Made by a program: the position numbers and the translations under genes. This document shows positions 50,316-62,152 of a stretch of 64,000 bases of DNA, piece by piece; the first letter of the stretch is position 1; each line of letters opens with the position of its first letter. Source of the DNA: Phalacrocorax aristotelis (lineage: Eukaryota; Chordata; Aves; Suliformes; Phalacrocoracidae); assembly GCF_949628215.1 (NCBI RefSeq), contig NC_134276.1, positions 11,745,690 to 11,809,689 on the forward strand, in the 5' to 3' direction. The notes beneath the pieces were generated by a model that saw only the letters and a program-made list of their open reading frames with translations, was not told the origin of the DNA and did no database searches.

Positions 50316-53300
50316 CCTGGCAAGCTATAACTCATTTGAGATGGTGCTGATGTATATCCTACAGCTCTTTAGATAATCATTATCTAACTTTCCACAGGAA
50401 AAAAACCCAACAACTTTTTCTTCTTCAACATTTACTGTTGAGTTAATGTTTAAACTGAATCTCCCTTTTGTTCTAAAAAAAAAAAGTGTCTAAAAAAGGT
50501 AACATTTCAGATAAAAGTCATTAAATAACCTTTAATTTAAATTAGGTATTAGGTTTTTACTTAGCAGCATAATTAAACAAAGACCCTGAAACAACGATCT
50601 GTTTTGATGGTGCTTAATATTTTCCTGTAGTGCTGAGTCTGGCACAATATCCACGTCTCAGAGCAGTCAAGCTTGCCAGCCCATTTCCCAGGACAGGGCC
50701 AAGCATCAGGCCAGAGAACAGACTGGGAAATAAGTATCACCTGCCCTCATTTGAAACCAGTGTCAGAGAAAATATGACATACAAAGAGTATAAGATCAAA
50801 ACTATTCCCCAGCTGAGTCCCTTGATTCCTAGGCTACGTGTTAGTCATTGACATTTCACTGACAGATGCAATGCAAATGAAATTACACTATGTATCTTTT
50901 TACATGACACTGTAACTGTATGTGCCTCCACTTGGTCACCTAAAACTTGAGTTCTTTATAGAACTGAACACCATCCTTACTGAGAAGATACCCTGCCTCC
51001 ACAGGTGAACTACCTCTGTGGCTGAGTACCCTCACCACTGGAAGTCTGCGCTTTCCCATATGAATTTGTGTGAGGTCAACTTCCAGACAAGTAACCTTTG
51101 CTATCTGTTTGTGACGATTAAAGCTCTATCAGATGTCACTTAACTATTTATTGGGTATAGATAATAAACTGAACTTTGTAATCCTTTGATCAAGCATACT
51201 TCCCATCATCTTTTCTGTTGTATGTGGTTATTAATATATGACGCTGCTCTGCCTACAAACCATTACTACTATGCCCGTTCCTCAGACACAATACGGTACT
51301 TTGAGCTCAGGTTCAACTAGTTAATTACCTTGTCATCCCCTCTTTCTTACCACAGCTGTATAAACGACTATTCAAAATGCATGTGCTATGTATTCTTCAC
51401 TATTTGTGTGCTGCTCCTTGTACTGTCCGTACATTCTATCAGCTTTAATTCTGATTTTCAGATGATGGGCAAAAGCACCACCTAACCTAACTAACCTAAA
51501 CTGAGGGAGCAGTTTATTCTTTGCCAAAAGCATTGTAAATATTGACTTAAGGATGTAATTATAACCATGGTGTTACACTATTGATCTACCCATTTTCAGT
51601 AAAAGAATAAATTTATTTAATAGAATGTATTCTACATAATTTGCATGAATTATATAATATTTATTATAGTTAATTATAAAAAAGTACTGAACTTCAGTTA
51701 CTGTATGAAAAGCAAAAAGGTATAGCAAAAAAATATGTACTTAGTTGCACTGAATATGGACAGATTAGGAACACATTCAAGATTGGATTGTTCTTCCAGT
51801 CTTGATGTCAGTCAGGTCTATGAGATCCTCTCCCAAAGACCTTCAAGGATCTATTAGAAATGAAATGAAGAACAGTTCTTGTACCAAGGAATGATCATAT
51901 TTTATCCCTCCCTTTTGTCATCACAAGATATCTTATACACTCTCAAGATAAGTGATTCTTTTTGGATGAGACAAAGCACTCAAGAATAGTGTAAAAAAGG
52001 AAGTCCTTCAATGAGGAGGGAGAGTAAATGACAAGGTCTTATCCATCCCTTCCATTTATGGCATGAATTTAGCAAGTATATCCACATGAGCAGATCATAC
52101 AGCCATTCATAAGCATCTTACTTTTCAGAGTGAGTTGAAATATTTCAGTAAGACAGGGAAAGAAAAATCACATAAAAAGAAAATAAAACAGTAATGTGAA
52201 AATGTAATACTGTAAGCATGTAATTTATTTAAATATGCTATACTTCTTCCTCTTAATTTTGCTCTGACATTTTAAGGCTGTGTACCTTTATTATGACAAG
52301 TGATCTTGTCAATTAAGTCCTAACAGCAGGCAGGTGAAGTCATTATAATGAAGTCACAGAGGACTTCATTCTCATACAGTTCCATATGCATCTCAAGATG
52401 CAAAGTTAACTTGCTGCCCATTATACACAGTAAACAGAACAAAATAATATTTTAGAAATTGCTAACTTTGACCAATGGCAGTTCAGACACACCATGATGC
52501 TAGCAGCCAGCAATTCCTCTTCCGATCCTCTATAAAACAAGACAGACATTTGAAAGCCTGTTGTGAGGACCAGCTTGTCAAGCCACTAATCATGAATAAC
52601 ACTAAGGCATCATTAATATTTTAGCTTTTATGCTTATTTGAAGCACTAGCAAAGAAAATGCCTGGAGTGACTAATTCCAGCTATGACGTAATGTTTTAAG
52701 AAACAATTTAAAGCAAAGCAATGTTTCACTTTTATCAAAAGTAAAACCAAGCACTAGGGTTCTGGTATACAGACTGGCAGAAAAGCTATATTTTGATGGC
52801 CCTGAGTATTTTCTTTATTGCTAATTATTTTCAATATACGTGAAAAGGCTCTTAAATATTTTCAATAAATGCTTGTGCTACCTTTATCCTGTGTAATCTT
52901 CAAAAGGCTTACTTGCAATCTGCCTATCATTTCTAGCAACTTAAAAGAAAAACTCTGCACATTTGTCTCTCTGCACAACGACCTATCTATGCATGAAGAA
53001 AAATGTTTTTCCTCATCTATAAATTAAGAAATAATTTTGAAAATAAAGGGCTTTTCTAATTAGAAGTCTGCATTCAAGACCTCCTGCTAGTTGCAACCCA
53101 TCCTTAGCAGCAGATGTCCTGCTGCGGCTCATTTCAAGAGACTTCCAATCAATTTCTGAATTTTCTTCACTCAGTATACATTAAATATCGTACTTTGCTA
53201 TTCAAATTTTAAATGCTCTCTCATGCTAACATAGCAATACAGAGAGGTAAGAACAGTTTTCACTCATTTTTACACGAGTTCATATAAGACTGCAGTCAAC

Positions 53301-53735
53301 TGGAGATGCTGACTGCACTTCGCTGCCTTCCCTGAGAAAGCAGAGTTTGCTCTCTAACAAGTAGTGCTGCTAAAGGAATACAATCACTTTGACTCCCTGT
53401 CACTCTTAAATTTGTATAAAATCTTACCCAAATGCCCCTTGTCAGTTGAGTGATATCCAGAGTGCCACACACATGTAACACATGGAAGTGTGTGTCAGTT
53501 TTCCAGTGAACTCTCTCCATAGACAGAGCCCATAGCAGGGAATTCTCTGGACCACAGCTTGCCTCTGCTAGAACCACAGTTGAGTACCTTGCTGGTCTAC
53601 TGTTAGATAGGAAAAATAATTACCACTAGAAAATGAAAACAAAATGTCAACAACTTGTAAACCAAAAACGTACCCAGATATGTTTAGCTTAGTCATTTCC
53701 TTCTTGCACAGTAGTCAGTTTTTGCCATGCATTGC
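50316..53735. other. Presumed intron, no named element
   Basis: AT-rich sequence. I see no exon and no named transposon. Confidence 0.4.
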
Positions 53736-54212
53736 TGTGCTGGTTTTGGCTGAGAAGGGGTTAATTCTCCTCACTGTGGGGGTCAGCTCCCTTTCCAGCT
53801 TCCCGCGCTCTGCCGCGTGGCGGGGGGGGGGGCTGGGAGGGGCAGGGCCGTGGTGGGGGCGGCTGACCCCGACTGGCCAATGGCAGGTTCATTCCATACC
53901 ATGTGACACCGTGACCAGTATATTGGGGGGGGGGCAGTGGCAGCGCGGGGGCGGCGTCGGGCGGCTGCGGCGCGTGCGGTTTGTTTCGGCGGTTCATTCC
54001 CCCTCTCCCCTCCCTTCCCCCCTCCCCCGGGGCTTTGCGCCTCTCGTTGTTCTCCTTTACATTGCATTTCTACTGTTGTTTCTTTTAATTTTAATTATTA
54101 AACTGTTCTTATCCCAACCCACGAGCGTTACCCTCCTGATTCTCTCCCCCATCTACCGGTGGGGGAGTGAGTGAGCAACTGTGTGGGGCTGAGCTGCCGC
54201 TAAACCACAACA
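53736..54212 (+). mobile_element. Solo LTR, ERVL-like, young GC-rich type
   Basis: A 477-bp LTR, TGTGCTGGTTTTGGC ... GCTAAACCACAACA, flanked by an imperfect 5-bp duplication (ATTGC before, GTTGC after). It has CCAAT at 53,877-53,881, TATATT at 53,919-53,924, a CpG-rich leader and ATTAAA at 54,097-54,102. By eye it is nearly identical to the 43.5-kb copy, with a roughly 20-bp deletion in the CG-rich leader near 53,945-53,975. It is antisense to SLC36A4. A long open frame across it (53,644-54,174) is not a gene. Confidence 0.94.
53877..53924 (+). promoter_or_regulatory. LTR promoter core (CCAAT and TATA-like)
   Basis: CCAAT at 53,877-53,881 and TATATT at 53,919-53,924 lie upstream of a CpG-rich leader in the solo LTR. 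Activity is unknown. Confidence 0.55.
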
Positions 54213-56235
54213 GTTGCTTTAGTGACTAAGACATTAAAACACGTGCACATCACTGCTTGAAACATTTTACTAATCAGTTAGCTCTACTAGTTAGATCACT
54301 TTCTTCTACAAGCTTATTGTGAAGATGGCATATCCAACGAGAAATGAAGTCCCATAGACCATAGCTGGGTTACAGTTCTCTTTTCACCTTGTTTGAGTTA
54401 GAAAGCAATACTCCAAAGCAGAAATGGCTTCTGTATATGAAGTTGCAAAGACTGATAGTAACACCTCTTAGCATTTCGCTCCGTACTTTACATATATTCC
54501 TGAAGGGAAACACTTTCAACATTTTTGACAATAATTTTCAGTTTCCTTTCCTCATAGAATTACTTTGCTCCCCAATCATATTCATTCCCTTGCTCATTAG
54601 CATGCTTGATAGGTCTTATTTATAGCATGTATGTGAAAATAACTTGGAATTGTACCTAAATGACTTTCAAAATTAATGAAGTGGTATCGTAAGTCTCTGT
54701 ATTAAGTACTTGATAGACTTTGTCAATTAGTCAGAGGAATTTATTTGAGCTTAGCTGGTTTTGATGAATTTTTTGAATTTTGTTGAATTTTTTTCTACCC
54801 ACCTTTACCCAAAGTTGAAGTAGCCCTTAACTAAAAAGTTTATCTTTACTGAGCTAACTCCTAAGCAGAAGAGGAGAATGTTTGGCATGTTCCAACTTAC
54901 TAATTAGCCTCTATGTCTCTACTGGCTATGTAAATGTCCTGTCTGCAAAGAGGAAAATTAATTAAGGGATTCTTTCTTTTAAGCCAAAGCCACAGGGAAG
55001 ACCACTTGACCAAACACCCATATCACTCCAGGCTGACTGGATGCCACTGAAGATACAGATACAACTTTGTAAGAAAGGGAAAACAGTTTGAGATAAATCC
55101 CAATGGTATGAGGGAGAAGTATGACAGTTAGGCTTCCCTTTCCTTAAGCCATGTTTGTAAGGGGATCCTGCAAGAAATACAGATCCACTCAGCAGCACAA
55201 CAGTCCGGCAGGGTAAAGGTGTACAAGATAAACCAGGCTGAGGCAGAATCCTTATGCCTAAAATTCCTGGGGCTTCAGAGTAACAATTTCAAACTTAATT
55301 TTCTGCTATGCAAAGAAATAAAAATAACTAACTAAATAAATAGAAACCCCACAAATGTATGTCTTCTTTAACAAGAGTGCTTAAAAAAGTAGACTTATTT
55401 CATTTAGTGCTCTAAAACAGACAAGTCATCCTATGGGTAACAGGCTCTCTTATTCTGTTGCTGTAAACTGGCTTCCATGAAGAGACAGGCACATTCTGTG
55501 AAAATCTATTTTCAGTCATAAAGGCAAATGATTTTTAAGGAATTTCTGAGATGTAAGCTACCACTGAAAGGACAATGAAACAGCAACACACTGAGAATTA
55601 GTAACAATGCAAAACAAAACCAAACCAAATCCAGAGGAGGGCTTCTGCCATGATAAAAGTAATCACTTCAGCTGGCTGCTCAAACACTAAGAGATTACTA
55701 AGAATAAGAGGTATCTTCAACTTCAGAATACAGTTCTTTCATTCTTTTATTGGCTCTTCCTGTCATTACTAAGGTGATTTTATCCTTATTCATGCTAGTT
55801 TAATTTTCTTCAAATATTAGCCTTTAAAAATCTTCTTTAAAACCCCTCCATTAGAGAACTGAACTATTTTATCTTTAACTCCCATACCAAAACCAGTTCA
55901 GCACAACTTCCTTCTGAGCTACGTGCTTTAGCTCTGCTAAACACCGCAAAAAAAAGTTTTTGCCCCAGAATGGCTTTAACCTTTGCTACATCGTTTAAGA
56001 TGTTTTCTCTAATTAATGACAACTTACTGTTGAACAATTGCTAACTTATAACTTTAGTAGCTAAATAAAAAAAAAACAACAGAAAAAAGAATCCCACCAA
56101 ATCAACATATTCTGTATGGTTTTACCCACTTGGTCTTTAGAAAAATCCAAACTTTCTAGAAAAGCACAAGTATTCAACACTAAGACCCAGTACACCTTTA
56201 ACTAGAACAACAGCCTCAGATGTGGGACACTGGCA

Positions 56236-56390
56236 CTAGTTACAGAATGTTACATGGTGCCAGACAGCAGCGACCCAAGAAGTACCTACAGGTGACGAGC
56301 TGCAGGAGAGCAGCATGCTTGGGAAGTACTTACAGGTGACACGGTGCCAGAGGGCAGCAACCATGAGAAGTACCCACAGGTTGGGCTGAG
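56236..56390. repeat. 44-bp tandem array, ~3.5 copies
   Basis: AAGTACNNACAGGTGAC recurs at 56,280, 56,324 and 56,368, exactly 44 bp apart, with GGTGCCAGANNGCAGC between. A degenerate first unit precedes it. On the SLC36A4 strand each unit carries a GTAAGTA-like splice-donor word. Confidence 0.85.
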
Positions 56391-59300
56391 CAAGTAACTT
56401 GGGAGTAAGTCCCAGTTAATACTGTGGCAAAAGGGCTACTACACTCATTGGAGACGCACACAAAATAGTAAATCAGGACAGAAAAAAAATGTGTTACCTC
56501 TGTGCACAACATAACTGAGGCTAGGAAAGGGGGAAGTGGGCACAAAAGAGTTCTGTCAACTAATTAAATCTGGTACAAACAAAACCAAGAGCAAGAAGCT
56601 GAGGCCACATATATCTGGAAAATACTTCATAGTACAATATTTCCATCTTCTCTGCAGTTTAAGCCTGCATGCTAGTCTAAGAGATGAAGTGTAACACAGA
56701 TTACTAAAACTAAAAAAAAAATAAATAATACAGTCCATCAGCCAGTGTTACTCATGAATACAGACTGATCAACTAACAGCCTCTTCTGGTGTAATGTCTA
56801 GGGACAGGAATGCAAAGAAGTCATTGATACCAAGGGATGAAAATAAGTTTGAACCTGAGGTTTTAAAAGAAAAGATGAGTATCTACTAAGAATAAAGAAA
56901 ATCAGATAAATGAAACAGAAATAAAACTTCATGTTTTTTTAAGGTATTAACTTTTGACTTTCCTGAAGTATGAGTAATATATGAGTAGTACTATGCACAG
57001 CCAGACATTCCCTAAAATAAAGTTAACTTTGTGGTAAAAGCAGAATTTTTGATTAGACTAGCTGATGTAGCTGGGGAAAGCAGGAAAGTCTGGAGCATTA
57101 AAATCCCTCTGCCAAAGGACAAATGATGACAAAGTCCAGTTTGGAACGTGAGCCACATAATTGACAACAGTAACTGGACAACCTTTAAAGAATTTATTCC
57201 CAGAAGCTTCAGTTTATTTTTCTACATAAATAAAAGCATTAGAATTTGAGACCCACCCACATTCTACAGGCAAGTTAGGTAAACAGACCACGCTAGAACT
57301 TCTGTTTACTTTGGGGCCATGTTTACGCTGTTTTGCTGGCCCATGTGAGGAGTTCAGCAACTCTTTCTCCAAAGGACAATACACTGATCATCCTTAAGAA
57401 GAGATTTTCCTATGCTTCATCACAAAGATGAAGAGTAGCTTTCATCCACACAGCATGTCAGAAGCGATGACAGGAGGTTCTTACTCAACTCCTTGAAAAG
57501 TTAGTAGCTAGTTGAAGAAGTGATTATTGTAGCTCTACAGAAACTCTGAGGTCCCACCAAATTTGTCCACAAGCTGTGACCTAATGCCCCAGGCTTTAAT
57601 AAACTGACTGATGTGGCACACAATTACTCAAAAGCTATGTCACAGGCAGACTTTAAAGGTTCTTAATAAAAAGCGCGGGGGTATCAAGCAGGAATCTCAA
57701 GAGAAATCCACATTAGCTACTTATTCAAAGTGATTTGGCATCTTATTCTTAGCTGTCACACTGCAAATAAAATTACAACTTTTCAACAGGAAACGCAGAT
57801 AAAACTTACCTATTTTTACAGACTAAATCGTCAGTACCTTAATCTTCAAATAGGATATAAAAGTTGCACTAGGCTTCTAATAAATAGCAGCCTCATTTCC
57901 AAAGGGAGATACAACCACTCAAATTACAAGTGGGCAACAGTATCTTTGCTGGCTGTTGTAAGGAACAGCAAAATCAAATTAATTACTGCAAGGTGCAAAC
58001 TGGCATTGTGGATAGTTTTCTGTATAAAGTACAACCTCTGTCTGTAATTTAAAAATATACGAAGCAACATAAAATTAAGGAATGGAAAAATACTCACTGA
58101 TAAAGACATTTTGGCAAACAGAGCTTAAGACTCTTAATTACTTATGGGCTGCATTATTCCATCTACAATCAGGTAACGTGTTCTCTCTTTGTCTCTCTCT
58201 ATGATTTCAAAAAGGAGTAAGCAAGTTCCAGCTTTTCCTGCAATCTTATTATTGAATTTACTAAATAAAGTACTTCTAAGTAAAATAAAACAATTTTTAC
58301 TCTAACTTTCCTTTTGAAGGAGGTTAATAAATTACATTTTTAAAACACCTTTGACAAGTCAGCTTAAATTTTCAGAAAAAAATTTCAGAAGAAAATTTAA
58401 GGGAATCTGATAAAAAGACATGGTTTAATTTCCTCCCTAGATAATATGCAATCAGAAGAAGCAGAGAGAAGAAAGCATCTGAGGGGGAGTTGCAGAGGCA
58501 GCAAGATGATGCACCCAGAGAGGCTGTCAAGAGTGCTGTATCATGCAGTTCTATTGCAGTTTAAATGGCTTTCTGCTCACATTCTCTCAATGTTGGTAAA
58601 GAGAAACATATTTCACTTTTTCATTTAAACAGATACCACTTAACACTGGCAGAGTTGTCACTCTCAGTTCAATATACTGAGTCTAACAGTTACCAAGTGT
58701 CATCAGTATGAGTAGTTGAAAACAACAGTGCACTGACTGATTCAGGTTCTTGCCACAGTACTGCTTCTCTGGAAGTCCTGAATTAGCTGCAGTGAAAGAA
58801 ATGAAGATGGAAGGAGGTGGAAAAAAAGAGAGTAGTGATTCTCAAGAAAAGAAAATATCAGAGTGATAATGAATGCAATAATATGGTAAGACATTGTGAT
58901 GATTAATATTTGGATATATGTGTCACTATGGCAGGAATTCACTGTGCTAAATGCCATATAAAAACACTATCAATTTTATTTCATACAGCTCTATTTCCTT
59001 CCAGCAAATCTCTCATGCCTTCAGGTGAACAAGAATCTCACTTTTGACTTCAGCACAATTTTCTTGTAAATAGATCTCAATAAAGAAATACGGAAAGACT
59101 GCAAAAAAGAAGCAATTTTATTTTTAGTCCTATCACAGAATAAAATTGATGCAGAATCATGTTATTTTTTACAAGCTGCTTTATACCTATTTCATAGAAG
59201 TCCCTGCCCTGCAGAATTTATAATCAAACAAAAAGCTAAATGTAAGATGCAGCAGGTGCACATCAAGACAAAAATAGCTGCCTACTTCAAAGCTAAGCAT

Positions 59301-60369
59301 TTTTATATTTTGTTAGACTTGTATTATAGTGTCAGAAATAAACCAGTCTACGTTATTGTTAAACTGCCCATAACATTGTACACTAAAATGAAATCTTTCA
59401 GAAGACATGACATTGAAAAGGATCCAAACCAATTTCATTTCTCCATTTGAGAAAACAAAAATCAACTAAAGAAAATCTTTTCCTGTCTAATACTACAGTT
59501 TAAAATGGTACAAAATAGAAACTTCTGAAAGTTGGTGGTATTGCTGGAGACCCATACTTTTAGAAAATCTCTACTTCAGTTAAGAATAGAGGAGCAGCCT
59601 GAAATGCTTGACAAGCTGTAATCAACATCATAGCACTGCTTAGTTATGTCTTAACTATGCAATGTGTGATGTAGCAGCTGCAGAATGGTGACAATCAAAC
59701 ACTATCCAAATAAGCACACTTTTTACACTAGAAATGTTGGCACACTAACTCTTTGTAAAAATAGTACAGTAGAACTTGGATGGTCTGGCCTTTATTCAAG
59801 CTTCCACCAGATTAAAGACAGACAAAATGCTATCAATGTGAAGCCCAAGAAGTTTGTTTGATTTTCTTCTAAAATTTAATTCAATAATCAGTTATCAGTT
59901 TGAAAATTACCTTTAGGAATGAGACTTATTCTGCCTCTTCTGCTCCTCCATTGACTACACTGAATTTCAACTCAAGAAACTATCCAGTTTATACCCCAAA
60001 GAAGTTTGCCTAAGCACCATTGCTAATAACGCTGTCACCCACGTCCAACAGAGATTTCCTTCTGCACATTAAGGAATGTGATACGATGTGTTGGTTTTCT
60101 CAACAGACACATATTCAGAAGTTCTAAAAGCTTTGTACCCATTTTTATTAAATACTTTCACTTATGCCAAATGAATAAATAAGAATAATGCAAATAAATT
60201 TCAAGGCCACAGCCCTTCACAATCATGTGTGTTTGTTATATTTTACAGACATGCTGGAATTAACTAAATACTTCATGGTACTGGATATTATTAGTAAGTT
60301 TCATATTACTTCACCACATTCTTGTACAGACTGGACTATTCATAGCTGAGCTCACTTGATTCTGCTAAC

Positions 60370-60385
60370 AAAAAAAAAAAAAAAA
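60370..60385. repeat. Poly(A) run, 16 bp
   Basis: Sixteen consecutive A residues. No retrocopy was seen beside it. Confidence 0.85.
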
Positions 60386-62123
60386 GGGATGAAATCCAGA
60401 GCAGTTAGTATGACCTTAGAACACTCAGCAGTTTGCACTGATAGTTGTTTGAATGGTTATTTTTAATAAAAACATCAAATACTACTGATTTTTGAGGAAA
60501 TTTGACTAAAACTACTACAGAGTTGGCCCAGACGTATACTGAACTGCAGAAAGACTAACTGAAATTAAGGCAACATGATTTCATCATACGTATTTGCTGA
60601 GGCCAAATTTTCAAACTCAGGTCCTCAAAAATACTCCAAATTAAATCTCCCCAGTATCACATCTCTACATCACGTCTAAATAAGCAGACTGTTTTCTTCA
60701 CAGCCTGATCACCTGCAGTTGTATAAGACAAACTAATGAAATAAATCTTACTGGCACACTGCACAAAAATATCAGCTGTTTAAATCTGAACATCAGAGTG
60801 TTTTCATACAGTCAAAGCTAAATACCACTTAGGGACCTCATCAAATCATAAATTGCTTCCTACAGATGAACTGAAATCTAAAATGACTTACATGTATTAG
60901 CACAAGGATAACTGAAGATAAGTGTCTGAATGACAGCATTTAACCTAAGTGTCAGACACAGAGCAGCGAGGCTTGAAGAACAAAAAAAAAAATCCTCAGG
61001 GATTTGGAACACACTAGGATAAAAATAAAAAAAAAAATCAGGATGTCTCATCAGCATCTAAACTTTCTCAAATGTTTTTAATATTTGAAGTTTTTAGATC
61101 TTACTTATGGACATCAAATTTCAAGTTATATTTCCCCAATTCTACAGAGTTGAATCCTTGGCTGTGGACAAGAAGTGAATAGGTACCTGATGGTAATTTA
61201 ACATCTCATTCAGCATTATCAAAATCAACACCTGAATGTTGAAGTACATTTCTTGTATCTACATTACAAATAGGATGCTGAAAAACCAGAGGTGAAAATA
61301 GGAACAGCGGAGTTTATTAACATGCGGATCAGAAGGGAAAACAGGTGATGGGAACAATTTGAAAACTGATCTGATTAGTCTGTACTGGGAACAAAGATAA
61401 TGCATATATACAGTTTGATTTTTGCAGAGGATGGTGTTTCAGAAATTCAGAGACTAAAAGCCAGACAAAATTGGACAGGAAGTGAAAAATAAAGCTTGAC
61501 AAACCTATTTGGTTCATAAGCCTTTGTTTAAAATGAAAGAATATTGCATCTTTCTCTGATAGACTTTTATGACTTCAATTTGGGTTAAAATATCAATCCT
61601 ATTCAATGAAAGATATTTAATAAATGTGAAATACTTCTATTAGAAGACAAAAATCCTACCTATGTTAGCTATACCAGGGACAGAAGAAGAGACCCTAAAC
61701 TGTAGGAGTTCAAAATAAAGCAAGGACTATGTTTTGCATCCTTATTGTACAGATGCATTTTTAAGGCCCTGATCTTTAGAAGCATAATATGAAAGAATTG
61801 GTGCTGTTGATTTCACTGCCCTAGTGGTCTATTTATGAGAGTGGCAGCTCTTGAAATTTTTAATATAAATGCTTTTCACAAATCTTTGGCAACCTGACGA
61901 GTATCTAGACATAAATAATGGATATGACTATACAAATGTATATATTTCTAGATATAGATAGTAATGTGGTCTTTAGATAATAGGAAGGATTAAGACTGTA
62001 CAGGCAACCTTGATTTCATTACTTCTTGATGTCAAAGCTTTGTAGCAAAACTAAGGAATTGTACAGGATAACACATATCAAGACCAGACTTGAATATGAA
62101 ATTGCATCATGCATAAAATAATT

Positions 62124-62152
62124 TTAAAAATTAAAAATTAAAAATTAAAAAA
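62124..62152. repeat. (TTAAAAA)4 microsatellite
   Basis: Four head-to-tail copies of TTAAAAA, the last with one extra A. Confidence 0.9.

Noticed and set aside
53644..54174. 176-codon open frame on the plus strand
   Set aside because: It runs across the solo LTR, including its promoter and leader. LTRs of this type give similar Leu/Pro/Gly-rich frames in the 43.5- and 21.6-kb copies too.
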